From Pyricularia pennisetigena (taxonomy: Eukaryota; Ascomycota; Sordariomycetes; Magnaporthales; Pyriculariaceae): a DNA stretch of 64,000 nucleotides. The notes beneath the pieces are model-generated. The model saw only the letters and a program-made list of their open reading frames with translations, did no database searches and had not been told where the DNA came from. A program made the translations under genes and the position numbers. Below, one piece after another: positions 12,384 to 23,742 of this stretch. The stretch lies in the NCBI RefSeq assembly GCF_004337985.1, contig NC_043742.1, forward strand, positions 6,629,898 to 6,693,897, written 5' to 3'. Position 1 is the first letter of the stretch; each line of letters begins with the position of its first letter.

Positions 12384-14305
12384 ATGGCACCAGTAGCTGT
12401 CGAACCCCAACATCTGTAAGCTCTGATCTACTCCGTGTCATTCTAATTTCCACTACGTCATATACAGTGACACTGCTAAAAAGTCAACAAAAACATGCGC
12501 GCACATACCCGCCCAGATACGTGCCTCTGGTCGCGACAATATCGCATGCGACTCTAGTCATCGCGCTGACTGCGATCGTGGGACGCGGTCTGTATTTCTC
12601 ATACAGGTCGCTGCCACCCGCACAGTCGACGCGCCCGCGCCTGGCGAACCGTGACAGGCTGGTACCTGTGTTTTCTGCCCTTGCCGCCCTCAGCTTGGCG
12701 CTGGCGACACGTTCGACGTCCCAGTACGCGTCTATATCATACAGCAAATGGGCGGATGAGCGTGGTATTGATTCAGAAGGGTGGTCAGTATTTCTCTCTC
12801 TTCCTTTCTCCCCAAGGGCTTATACAATTAAGACGGACATTCACCCTGCTTATCTTGTGATTGGCACGGCCTATTTTCTCCTTTATCCTCCACGTGCTGA
12901 GTAAACCGTTCCTAGGTTCCCTTATCTTACCGGCGGCAACTTGACACGCTGGCTACATGACACACCAGTGTATCGGGATGCGCTTGAGATCGTCGCCGAG
13001 AAGGCGCGCCGTTTCTGGTGGGCCCAGCAGGCAGACCTTGGTCTAGTCTCGTGGGCACTCCTGCTCTCCATAGAAGGACACCGCCGCCGAATCCCTCACC
13101 TTTGGGCCTACCTGGCACTGTCGCAGCTTGTCAATCTGTCATATGCGCAAAACCTCTTCTATCTCGCTATGCTACTGACCCCAGTCCCCCTGGCTGATGA
13201 TGGGAACAGAGGGAACCAAGAAAATTCTGTGCTCGCGCGAGGGCTGCACCGGGTATTTCCACCCAAACCAGCGAACTGGTGTCCACATCCTGGCGTGTTC
13301 CTGGGCATCCTGTTTCTGAACCTCGGAGCCGTATCTCTGCTTCCGCATGTCGCTGAAACCTCAGCAACAACTGACAGCATCATCTCGCTTGCGGTTACGA
13401 CACTCGCCACAAGAACACTTTCCATGATACTGGTTGCCATGCCAGCAGCCATCCCGGTATCTTGGGGAACCGTGCACGCTCACCCGCACGACGCATATGG
13501 AGCCTATTCCCAAATATTCCGCACGGCATCACTGGCGAGCCTTGTCCTACATGGCAAAGCATCATTGACGGCTCTCACATACAACACGCCTGGTTCGCAC
13601 ACGCACAGGCACCTACGCATACAGGGCGTGATCCCTTCCTCTCTCGCATGGGAATATAAGAGGCGGACGGAGTGGGAAAGGACTGCGACAGCGGTGACCA
13701 AAGTCCTCGGGTCTACAAATGACCATCCTGTTGTCGCTGCAGTGGGGAACGACGTTCTGCTTTCGGCCTTGTCGCTGGGCATCTGGGCTGCCGCACGGGC
13801 GCTGGAGCCACATCACATTTTGCGCTCATGCTGGCCGTTCTATTCACCAGGAGCCGCTGGAAGATCAATGGCCGAGGACATCAGCTCTCTCGCCGAGGAT
13901 TACGCAGATGGCGTCGAGGTTGAACCGGCGGACGAAGCAGTGGTCAAGTCCGAGCTGGACCATCAAGACATGCCGATCAGTCCTCGAAAACGCGGAAGGC
14001 CTCCCAAGAATGCGGCTGCTGCTAGCCTGCCCGCCTCTGACGAAACTGCGCCAACGATTCGGCGCCGTGGTCGGCCTCGAAAGGTCAAGCAAGAAGAGCC
14101 GGAACCGAAGCCGGAAACAGAACAAATAGCAGATCCGACATATGAGCCCACTCCAGAAGAGGCAGCACAGGTGGTCGAAGGTGACGCCCTTCCAGAGGAG
14201 GATCTGGACTGGGAGGTGGCTGCCCTCGCGTGGGGAATCACAGCCATAGGTGGACTTGGATGTGGCAGCGCTGGCGTCTATGGAGGAGAATGCATTTCTC
14301 GGTAA
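12384..14305 (+). CDS. polytopic membrane protein with C-terminal AT-hooks, uncharacterised
   Basis: The proposed exons 12384-12415, 12484-12783 and 12916-14305 give 573 residues. The first join (MAPVAVEPQHL-QQKHARTYPPR) uses an AAG acceptor; the more canonical CAG at 12467 shifts out of frame, so the start is the least certain part. The second intron (GTCAGT...CTAG) restores EGW-FPYLTGGNL. Residues 30-420 contain about seven hydrophobic segments, for example VATISHATLVIALTAIV and LNLSYAQ-type helices. The last 150 residues are acidic and carry two AT-hook cores, RGRPPK (470-475) and RRGRPRK (494-500), then a short hydrophobic C-terminus (about 545-565). AT-hooks bind the minor groove of A/T-rich DNA, so an inner-nuclear-membrane or chromatin-tethering role can be inferred but is not shown. 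I recognise no named family. Confidence 0.8.
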
Positions 14306-16413
14306 AAAGAAATGTTTGTTTCTCGGAAACTGTTGTCCGAGTAATCTGTTGCTGGGGGTGACGTATATCAAGTAGCAACCCAACGGTCATGATGGTGCGT
14401 GACGCAGGAGGTGTTTGTGCACCAGGCTAGACTAGCTGTACAGTATGTATGCATGTACGTGCATGAGTACCAGAAAAGAATCAACCAACGCTCTACAAAA
14501 AGTAGGTCTCAGGCTGTTGATCCGTGGTTCCCCGGTAGTATCCACTTGATTGAAAAGGTGGGTTAAACAAAAAAAAAAAAAAAAAATCATGAGATGCAAT
14601 GCAGGCCGCGATCCATTGCATAGAGGAAGCAACGGGCCGAACGTATTCCTACCGTTAGCCAAAAGAAGAGACATGTGAGTGGGGGCGATCACTCAAGTCA
14701 ATCCCACTCTTGTCTTGGTAGGCCGCCCAGCCAGGTAAGTCAGCCACATGAGCTGATTTAGGGCACAAAATAGAGACATTAAGATAAAACAAACAAAAAG
14801 ACCACCCCCCACTTCGATGCAGTCAAAGTTGGGCAATTCGGAGAAATCTTTGCGTCGTCTGACACAGCCGAAAAAAAGGAAAACCCCCAAAAAAGCAGGA
14901 GCCAGAATGTGAGCATCGCAGAGGATTTGTTCGAAGAAAAACAGAAAAAAAAAAAAAAAAAAAGGACCGGACAGGCCGACAAAACCCACCGGCGTCGAAA
15001 AAATAGAAACGAGAAACCACCGGAGAGGAACGCCAGAGTCTAGAACAGCTAGGCTCCATCCAGACTAGAAAACCCAGACCGTGAGCCAGCACCTACCAAT
15101 ACCCCCTGATGGCGGGGTGGGCGACTTATGACCCGCTACACGGTCGGCCTAATGTATGTGATTGGCAAAAAAAAAAAAGCTGAGGAGCAACCCATACTTT
15201 CAAGGCACACGGCGCGCGACGCGGCCTCGAACCCAGGTGGACTGGGGATCGGCGCAAACCCAGCCTGCATTCGGAATGGGATTGCTTACCACGGTTTTGT
15301 TTTGGCTTAGGGGAGGGGTGGGTAAAATCACGCTGGTCGGCAATGTGCCGTACGGTAAGATAGATATGGGGGTGTTTTTTTCTCCTTTAACCCTGAGGCG
15401 GCGATCTTTTGATTCGAAGCGGTGGGGGACAGATTATTTTTACTTGTAGCGGTTAGGACCTTGGTTGCTTGGGGGTCACTGAGCATCCATTTTCCCCCGT
15501 GCAAGCAGATGCAAGCAAAACTGTGGCATCGGCGCGGCATGAAGGCAAAATATTGAAGAAAAAAAAAAAAAAGATAAAGAGAGAAGGTGTAGGGCTCAAT
15601 CAAAAGACCACTATGTATCGGATCCCCCGCAATGCCCGCTGCCGATCATTTTTGGTGAGAATATTCGCCTCCCTGGCTATGGCCTGTGGTTGCAATAGTC
15701 CACTTTTTTTGCAGCGGACTGGCCTTTCTGGCTCGCTGCTTCTATCGATCGACATCCCGGTGTGGGTGTGGAGAGACGTGGGATAGAGTCCGGTCCAGAC
15801 GAATAGATATGCATGGATATGGATCTTTTTGGGTGACAGATTTTTTTTTGCCCTCGCTTGTCTTGGGGTCTCGAGCCCATGGAGGGTGGTTGAAGAAAAA
15901 TGGTTGGAGAAAAAAAAAAGTAGGCCCTACTTGACCTAGATTAGCTGTTTGCTGTTAGTGGCGTATATTTTTCTCTGGGTTGGATCACTAATATTGGTAC
16001 CAACAAGAATTGGCCCCGGACGAGGAGGAACCTTAAAAGACCAGACCAGGTCCTCGAGTCGACCCCTAAAACATCTCTGCCCTTCTTCGATGTTTCTTCA
16101 TGATGATTATCGCAAGATTTTGACAAGGCAGATTATTTTTAAATATTTCTCAAACTTGCTCAGCTAGGGCTGTCCTAGTTAGCGAGAGGTATTCTTTGCA
16201 AGCAGCAGTTGCCTTCTGCTTGGCTCATAACAATTCGTTGTCCCATTTAAGCGGCGACTTACACCCATCGACGCAACTCTCAACTCGACCCTAGTCAACT
16301 ATATTCCAAACCCTTTTTTTTTTGTTCATTCTTGCTGCGCAAGTTCTTTTCGAGTTGTCTGGAGTTTACACCGAAAACAAAAACAAGAAACAAAAAGAAC
16401 CCATACTCCAAAA
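14306..16413. other. intergenic, no gene seen
   Basis: About 2.1 kb with A runs near 14570, 14945, 15168 and 15560 and no frame that looks conserved on either strand. The last 250 nt before 16414 are C/T-rich with a T run (16314-16323), as expected for the promoter and 5' UTR of the next gene. Confidence 0.6.
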
Positions 16414-16887
16414 ATGTCGATCCGCAACACCTGGAACCGCATGCTGCGGAGGACATCCACAGGCTCAACGACATCAAGCTCCTCGGGCTCAGACACAGCC
16501 ATCACACCGGCCTCGACAGCACCATCGTCGCCGGGCTGGGGCCCCAGCGCGACGTTCTCGTGGCTGGTCCCGACCAGCAGCAAGATCAGCAGCGGCTCGC
16601 CCTCGCCGACGTCAGGACCGGCGGTCGCGACACAGCCTCTTCCGCACAGCAAGAGCGACAAGGAGAAGAAGAAGTCGAAAAAGTACTACTCGTCGTCATC
16701 CTCGGGCAACAAGAAGCGGGTGCACCCCTCTGAGAGGCCGCTCACCAAGGAGAACCTTCGGCACCAGGAGCTGTTTGCCAACTTCAGCTTTGGGGAGCCC
16801 GACGGCAGCAGCAGGGGATTCGGCTCGCGACACTCCTACGACAGTGGAATCAGCCCTTGCAACTCAAGGCGGAACAGCTTTGCGTGA
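16414..16887 (+). CDS. small serine-rich basic protein, hypothetical
   Basis: A single exon of 157 residues. Residues 1-80 are Ser/Thr/Pro-rich. A Lys-rich patch (KSDKEKKKSKKYYSSSSS) follows. The C-terminal third has the most conserved look: RPLTKENLRHQELFANFSFG, then SYDSGISPCNSRRNSFA. Similar C-termini occur in small uncharacterised filamentous-fungal proteins, from memory, unchecked. The RRNSFA end is a good basophilic-kinase (PKA-like) site, and SPxxSRRNS also suggests phosphorylation. No signal peptide or membrane helix is present, so it is probably a disordered cytosolic or nuclear protein. The ATG at 16414 is the only in-frame start that avoids the 5' T-rich leader. Function unknown. 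Confidence 0.75.
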   Translation: MSIRNTWNRMLRRTSTGSTTSSSSGSDTAITPASTAPSSPGWGPSATFSWLVPTSSKISSGSPSPTSGPAVATQPLPHSKSDKEKKKSKKYYSSSSSGNKKRVHPSERPLTKENLRHQELFANFSFGEPDGSSRGFGSRHSYDSGISPCNSRRNSFA

Positions 16888-17752
16888 TGCTTGAGCTGCC
16901 GCGCGTGCATCCTTTCACCAAAGGCTGTCTGTTGAGATTATAATACGTCATGTTTCCTTTCTTTTTCTTTTGTCTCATTTCTTTTGTTACTCAAACCTGG
17001 ACGGTTGGAACGGGGACATAATGGGCTGGGCTCTGGGCTGGGGAATTGGCGTTGGGGGAAACTGGTGGCAAAATCTATTCTATTTTATCTTTCTTCCCCT
17101 TTTCTTTAATTAATGCAGCCTTGGGAGCGTTTTTTTTTTATTCCTGTTATTCCCGGACTTTACACTTTTTGTCGCAAGGGGTCGCAATTCACAAGGCATA
17201 GGTGCGGGCCATGCGGGGAAGCAGGGTGTCATCACACACCCACGCCTGCAAATCCCCTCACTCGCAGGGAACTTGGCTTTAATCTGTTGGACGACTTATA
17301 CAACAAAATTTGTTAATTGATGAAAGTTGGTGGCAAAACACTGCATCTCCGTCCTGCACAGGACATAGGCATTGCGCTGAATGAAAGCAGAAAGTGTAGC
17401 TGCAAAACAAAAAGAACGAATTGATCAAACAAATAATACCAAAATGGGTCTCCTTGATCGTCATGTTTATTAGTTGGCCGGTTTACTCAGTGTCATGCTC
17501 GTGCCCAAGTGTAATCATTGCACGAAAGAAATTTGATAGTACCCCACGTCGACGTTGGCTTACCTACCTTACCTACCTTGGCAACGAACACAACAAACTA
17601 GCCCATTTCATCCGATAGAACAAGACCAGACGACGGGATACATAAAATTCTGACACGTGCATTATATGCAGTTATTTTTGTTTTGTTTTTTTTAACATCC
17701 TCAACCCGGGAGATCTGCAGTTTGATATTCCTCGTGACACAAAACAAGCGCC
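16888..17752. other. intergenic, no gene seen
   Basis: The 3' flank of the Ser-rich gene followed by the promoter region of the Ecm15-like gene. It contains a TTACCTACC repeat (about 17566-17580) and a T run near 17684. No coding frame is supported. Confidence 0.6.
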
Positions 17753-18388
17753 ATGGACCCCAAGACTATCGAGACGCCAGCATCCTGCTATGTGGATTTC
17801 TGTCTTGTACCAGTGAGTGCCGGCATCGTTTGATCCATGATCTCATCTCGATTGCAGAACAAGAAAAAAAAGAGAGAAGAAGAAATAGAAACAACAAGCC
17901 CTGACAGTCTCTGGCATCCTACGCAAAAAAAAACAGGTCGGCACAGGGAACGTCTCTGTCGCCAACGAGGTAGCGGAGGTACAAAAGCTGCTCAAGGCCT
18001 CTGGCCTAAAGTACACCATGCACTCGGCTGGCACGACTGTCGGTGAGTCTCCCACCTTGCACTGTACCTTTTTTTTTTCTTTTCTTTTTTCAAAATCTTT
18101 CTTTCTTTCTTTAGTTTTTTTTTATTTTTTATTTTTTATTTTTTTTTTTTTATGGTTGCTTTCTTTTTTATTTCTTGCCATTCATGATTTGATTGCTAGA
18201 GTTTCGATGATCTGACGAGAGTATGGGTCCTTGTTTTGCGCAGAGGGCAACTGGGATGAAGTCATGAGGGTCATCGGCCAGGCTCACACCGTCGTGCATC
18301 GTGGGGGCGTGCAGCGTGTGCAGACGTCGATGCGTGTTGGATCCAGGTGAGAAACCCTTTCCTTCCCGTTTCCTTTTGGTTATACATC

Positions 18389-18442
<54 letters not shown>

Positions 18443-18581
18443 AAAAAAAAGAATCAGTCAAAATCCCTTCCCCGTTGACATGGCCCGCTTCTCACTCTTC
18501 TGTGGTTCTTGCAGGACCGACAAGAAACAAACGGCGGAGGACAAGGTCAAGAGGGTCCAGGACATTTTGGCATCTTCGTAG
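17753..18581 (+). CDS. ECM15: Ecm15 / MTH1187-family thiamine-binding fold protein
   Basis: Four exons (17753-17812, 17937-18042, 18244-18346, 18515-18581) assemble exactly to 111 residues. The order is CYVDFCLVP-VGTGNVSV (first beta strand and turn), EVAEVQKLLKASGLKYTMHSAGTTV-EGNWDEVMRVIGQAHTVVH, RVQTSMRVGSR-TDKKQ, and a final helix. This is the small ferredoxin-like alpha/beta fold of the UPF0045/MTH1187 family (Pfam Thiamine_BP), as in yeast Ecm15. Family members bind thiamine or related cofactors; the cellular role is unsettled. Intron 2 (201 nt) is dominated by T runs, and intron 3 (168 nt) contains 51 consecutive A, so more than half of this 830-bp gene is intron. It converges with the CCDC47-like gene, with about 335 bp between stop codons. 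Confidence 0.93.
18390..18440. repeat. 51-nt poly(A) tract inside ECM15 intron 3
   Basis: Fifty-one consecutive A, one G, then nine A, on the sense strand of the third intron. Unlike the ENT intron this is an A run in the transcript, so it cannot act as a polypyrimidine tract; the real acceptor (TTCTTGCAG) lies about 65 nt further on. Confidence 0.95.
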
Positions 18582-18916
18582 TGAGTGCCACTGTTCGGCG
18601 TTCACAGTGTGGAATGCAGTAGAGAGAGTTTGTTGAGTTTGTACAAACCAAATAGGATGTTGACAGCGAAGGCCAAGTCAAAAACATAGAGTCATACGTG
18701 GTTCGAGCAATGATAACGTGCACTTTTATTATGTTATTCGCTTTCTTTGTACATCCCATCCCCAATCCCCAATTTCCATCCCTCACTCCCATGTTTGCCT
18801 ACTTTGCATGCATCTAATACTTGCCATCCCAACAATTCTGGTTTCAGCATACCGACCGTACCGAAAAACCGGCAAGTAATATTAAAGTCGACCCCTTTTG
18901 AAACAACCCAGGCCGT
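18582..18916. other. convergent intergenic spacer
   Basis: A 335-bp gap between two convergent genes (ECM15-like and CCDC47-like). It should hold both 3' ends; no other feature is seen. Confidence 0.6.
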
Positions 18917-20486
18917 CTACGCTCGTTGAGTCATCCTCTTGCTCGACTTGCGCATCTGCTTCTCGCGCTCCTTCTCAAGATACTTCTTCTGGGCCTTGGC
19001 ATCCAGGGCGTTGAGCTCTGCGTCACGCTTGGCTTTGCGCGCCTTCTCGCGCTCGGCTGCCCTCTCCTCGGCCTTTTCCTCCTCGCCAGCCTTTTGGATC
19101 TGACGAATAGTCTCATCTCGAACAACCTTCACCTTGCGCATAACCTCTGCGCGGAAGTGACCGACCTGCGTGAGATGGTCGGGCAGGCGAATGAAGTACT
19201 GGAAGATGGGCACGAGGTTGGTATAATCATTGTTACCAGGTAGCCTGTACTTGAGGATGATTCGCTTGCGAGGAGTAGTTTGCGCGACACTGCAAGCTGA
19301 CGTTAGGATTATTGTCCAACACAGACAAGGGGAAGAGGGCAAGACAACTAGGTAAACGACGGGACAAAAACTCACGTGGTTGGCTTGTCAACAGGTTGGT
19401 CGGAAACAATGATGTAGTCCAGGAGATCACCAGCCTGCTTGGCTACCTCGATGAGCTGAGGTGTTAGGAGGGCATCGGTGATCTCGGCGCTCTCACTCAT
19501 GACGCTCAACCAGGGAGGAAGCTTGGGGTGATCCTTGGTGAAGGTAATGGAAACGTCATAGCGATCCTCGCGAAGCTCCTTCATGCGGTCTTTGTTCACA
19601 AGGGCCCAAACAAAGTTGTCATAGGTGCTCTTGTTGTCCTTGGTCCGCAGCTCGGTGCTTCCCGGGACTGCCGGCACGACCAAGTTCTCCTTGCCGTCGA
19701 AAGGGTAGATGGTCGCCTCGACAGTGTCCTCCGGTGTGGGAATACTGTCGATCAAGAAGCTCAGAAGCATCTCGGGGAAGGTGATGAGCGGGTTGAAGCG
19801 CTTGAGCAGGGTCATCTTGACGTCCATGAAGGCCACATTTTGACGGCCAGTCGCATATGTCGCGAACTCAAAGAGGGAGGCTTCCCTGAGGAGCTTCTCG
19901 CCGCGGGACTCGTTCAGGGTCTGGAGCGCGGCCATGAGCTCGTCGCCCTCTTTGTCCCCAATGTTGGCCGGGACACCGGCATACCCAACCAGTGAGAACT
20001 CGGAGGCGAGGGGTTTGGCATGCGCGCGCATCCATTTACGAGCCTTCGTCCGGTTCAGACTGGCGCCAATGAGGTGGAGAACTAGAACGACAAAGATGCA
20101 GGCCAGAACGATTCCTTCATTTCTGAACTCGCTCAGCGAGTGTCTTTCATGAATGTTGTACCATTTCGTCCAGGGCACTGCCGTTGGCTGGCTGCCACCT
20201 AGCGTGGGGGTGCTGTCGCTGGTGAGGGGAGCCGCCGCCGGAGTTGGGTCAGGGACCTTGGAAGCAAAGTCGGCGAAGTCTGGTCGAATTTTAATGGTTC
20301 GTTAGCGGTAGTCAGAGTGATTAGATGCTTGTCAAGAACGATATAGCTGAGCAGGCAAGATGTGAATGGCGTCCAGCCTGAAAAATAAATATAGAGCAGA
20401 AGGATATTAGTACCTGAATCACCGCCTGCTGGCTGCTTCGCAGGGGCCTTGCCGCCCCCAAATAGGTTCTTGACGATGTCAGCCAT
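18917..20486 (-). CDS. CCDC47-like ER membrane protein (DUF1682)
   Basis: Three exons (20486-20414, 20279-19376, 19289-18917) join to 449 residues. Features in order are an N-terminal Gly/Ala/Pro-rich acidic segment, one transmembrane helix at about 80-98 (GIVLACIFVVLVLHLIGASL), a soluble domain of about 270 residues and a C-terminal tail from about 385 that is almost entirely Lys/Arg/Glu/Ala helix (KAKRDAELNALDAKAQKKY). This architecture is that of CCDC47/calumin (DUF1682). Animal CCDC47 forms the PAT complex with Asterix, acting as a membrane-protein chaperone near the ribosome-translocon, and its basic tail contacts the ribosome. A similar ER role is inferred for the fungal protein. The ATG at 20486 follows an upstream in-frame ACG and is the natural start. 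Intron 1 has a GTACTA donor that still pairs with a clear CGACCAG acceptor. Confidence 0.92.
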
Positions 20487-22204
20487 GATGGTCAATGGCT
20501 CGTGTCGTCAATGGGGCTCGATGCGAGGAACAAAACCGAGGCAAGGAGGAGGTGCAAAATTGCCAACCGCGCGATTTCCCCAAAATCCCACTGGTCTTGG
20601 ATGGTAGGGCCGTGCACCTGGAGACTCGCTAACACCAAGTTGTAATATCAACCAGAGGAAGCTGTGGAGTAAATGCGGGGGCGGCTGGCCCTGAACACCC
20701 AACATTTGATGAACTGAAAGGATCAGTACAGGGTAGGTTGAAGGGAGACCCCAAGAGATGATCTGCAGCTGCAAGTAAGGGTGATTACATGCCAAGATAC
20801 CTACCTACCAACGTCAAGCTTCTTTGGAAACCTAACAAGGTCTGGATTAGTAGTGGGAGAACCTGAAGTATAGAGCGCAAGAAGAAACCAAAGCGAGAGT
20901 AGGTCTCTTCACCTGGGGCGTTCTATGTGGCACGAGAATGTGACCCGTTGTCGAAAGTATTGGGTTGGTAACCTCAATTCCTGGTTCGATTTGGAGGGAT
21001 CTGACGTAGCTAGCTCAAGCTTACAAGCCCGAGGCACATAAGACGGCACACATTGCAACGAATCCATGGGTTGCACATACAAACTACATTGTCAAACAAA
21101 ATCAATGGCAGCTTCGAAAGCTCGTCAAGTCTACACTCTTGTTTACGCTTTGCCAACGCGAGGCTAGTACGTGTTGTTCCTCTTCACCCAAGTCCAACAT
21201 GAAGCAAGGATACACTTGGCATGTTTGCAGGCGGCCTCTCTGACATAACTAAGGCCTAGGACGGACGCTTTAGTTGCGTGCAAGGACCAAAGCCAATCGG
21301 GCCAAGCGGGCCAACGCCGTCACAATTTTTCCGCGCCGAAAGTATAGCCCGTCAGCGTTTAGTGCTGTAAGCCACCCAAATGGTCTAATCAGCCTGACAA
21401 CTTGCCCCATGTACATACAATGGGTACGTACCTCTATACAGTACGATATCTCCCTGTCCCGCATACGTACTACTCAGGAGGTACGTTAGCAACTCTAGCT
21501 ACCTGGTACTCTGCGCAAGGTGTTTCAACCGATGCTCGAGCGCACCGAGGTACTCAAGGTACCTACACAAAAAGTTCTTTGCAGGTCTAATCTCCGATCG
21601 CCGAGTGATCGATGCTGCCTTTCCTCCTTTGGCCATCTAATATATGGTGGGTCCGGGATGAAAGAAACAGTGGGACTGGCTCGGGATGGACCACTATGGT
21701 GGGAGTGGGAGGGTCACTAACGTTGCAGTAACAGTGGGAGGTACCTACAATAAATGGCGGCTGTCGAAAACAAACAATAGTCTAAGAGGAGAAAAAAAAA
21801 AAAAAAAAAAAAAGGAGATGAACCCGCTTGGCAATTTCACGGCCGCGCCGGACACCGACTTACGCTTCTATACGCCATCTTCCGTATTCATTCAGCTGTT
21901 GTCTGTCAATCCGGTCTTTTCTGGAATCAAACCTCGAAAACTATAAAATGCGAACCAAAGCCGTTTGAGATACCGTCGAATGCTGCTGCAACTCAACTCC
22001 ACCTGCTTGAACTAGTGGTACAGCACACATTGGTCATTCAGTCCAATCGCCTGACGACATACCTATCTTACCCGAAGGAGGTCAAGGTTTCGTCGCAACT
22101 TGACGCACCCCGGCCCCCCGAGGAAGAAGCTGTAACTCTAGAGGAAACCATCGGGGTACAAACGTCACGGCCACCCTTAAAAGCTGCTCTGGTTCGCTCA
22201 CACC
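20487..22204. promoter_or_regulatory. divergent intergenic region between CCDC47-like and LAG1
   Basis: About 1.7 kb with several GGTACCTAC / TACGTACC motifs (for example 21424-21432, 21557, 21738), a 23-nt A run (21792-21814), and no coding frame I trust. It should contain both promoters; a candidate TATA element for LAG1 is listed separately. Confidence 0.5.
21942..21949 (+). promoter_or_regulatory. candidate TATA box for LAG1
   Basis: TATAAAAT lies about 260 nt upstream of the ceramide synthase ATG, in a region of otherwise mixed composition. Position is plausible for a fungal core promoter with a long 5' UTR; no transcript start is visible. Confidence 0.3.
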
Positions 22205-23742
22205 ATGGCGACTTCGGAGCCGTTTCCACTCCTGAGCACCTCAGCCGATCAGCTACACAACGCTGCAGACCGTGTTTCCGCCTCTGCTGTCCGGAGGCGG
22301 AGACAATCTAGCGGCCTGGGTTCCGAGTTGCGCGTGGGCGATACGGGAGCCCCCGGCCTGGCTACAAGCATCGCCAATATGGGCCAGAACAAAGTAAGTA
22401 GTTGTCATGATGCTTGCTTCAGGTTGCTTGGGTTGCAACCCAACCTGCGCTCGATTTCCGCTTCTCCAAACCGGTCTTTTCTTAGCCTTGCTCAGTCACT
22501 GACAACGCCCTCTGCTCTTGCACTCGACAGGATGTCACCAAGCGTGCTCCTCGCAGACGCAAGGCCTACTTCCGCAGGTTCAAACAATTCGCCACCAAGC
22601 ACACCTGCGTCCTGCCCCTTGTGCTACTCTCCATATTCCTCTCGCTTTACGCCATCAACCCAACCGAATCAAACCCCGTCAGCCGCTTCATTTTCCTATC
22701 TTACGAACTACCGCCTGAGGCTCCGGGCAAGCCCCCACAATATGGAAAGGGCCGCTGGGATATCGCCTTCGTCACCTTCTATACTATTGTTCTTTCCTTC
22801 ACGCGTGAGTTTATCATGCAGGAGCTTTTGCGGCCCCTCTCGCGTTATGCTGGCGTCAAGAGCCGCGGAAAGCAAGCCCGTTTCATGGAGCAGGCCTATA
22901 CGGCAATTTACTTTGCCATCCTCGGACCCGCTGGCATGTATGTCATGAGCCGCACCCCGGTTTGGTACTTCAACACTCGCGGCATGTACGAGAACTTCCC
23001 GCACAAGACCCACGAGGCCTACTTCAAGTTTTATTACCTCTTCCAAGCCGCCTACTGGGCCCAGCAAGCTATCGTCCTCGTCCTCGGCATGGAGAAGCCT
23101 CGGAAGGACTTCAAGGAGCTGATTGCCCACCACATTGTGTCCCTGGCCCTTATTGCTCTCAGCTACCGCTTTCACTTCACCTACATTGGCCTTGCCGTCT
23201 ATGTCACCCATGACATTAGCGATTTCTTCCTCGCTGTAAGTCAAGAATGCCGATGTGTCGTTATCAGACAACTCAACGAAGGACGCAAGATGAACCGCCT
23301 CCGCTAACTTCTTTCTTTTGTCTAACCGCAGACGGCCAAGTTAATGAACTACATCGACCACGCCCTCACTGGGCCTTACTTTGCCTTTTTCATGGGCGTC
23401 TGGATCTACCTCCGTCATTTCATCAACCTGCGCATCATCTGGAGTTTGCTCACCGAGTTCCAGACTGTCGGCCCCTTTGAGCTGAACTGGGAAACCCAGC
23501 AGTACAAGTGCCGCCTGTCGCAGGTCATAACACTGAGCTTGTTGTCTTCGCTCCAGGCTTTGAACCTCTTCTGGCTGTTCTTCATCGTCCGCATCGCCTA
23601 CCGCTTCGTCTTTAACGACAACCTTAGGGACGACCGCTCCGATGTCGAGAGCGAAGCCGAGGACTCGGCCGGCCCCGCCGCCACCGCCACGGCCAACGGA
23701 GCGTCAACGGCGAACGGCTCGGCCATCAAGAAGAGGAAATAG
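22205..23742 (+). CDS. LAG1: ceramide synthase (sphingosine N-acyltransferase), TLC domain
   Basis: Acylates sphingoid bases with acyl-CoA to make (dihydro/phyto)ceramide in the ER. Three exons (22205-22393, 22531-23235, 23332-23742), all phase 0, give 434 residues. The N-terminus (1-80) is polar with a basic RRRKAYFRRFK patch, followed by multiple membrane helices. The Lag motif is visible, with the paired catalytic histidines at 263-264 (ELIAHHIVS) and the downstream aspartates at 291 and 294 (THDISDFFL), all essential in the family. The C-terminus is acidic then Ala/Thr-rich and ends KKRK, which fits a KKxx dilysine ER-retrieval signal. Fungi usually carry two paralogues with different chain preference (BarA/LagA in Aspergillus); I cannot tell which this is. 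Confidence 0.95.
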
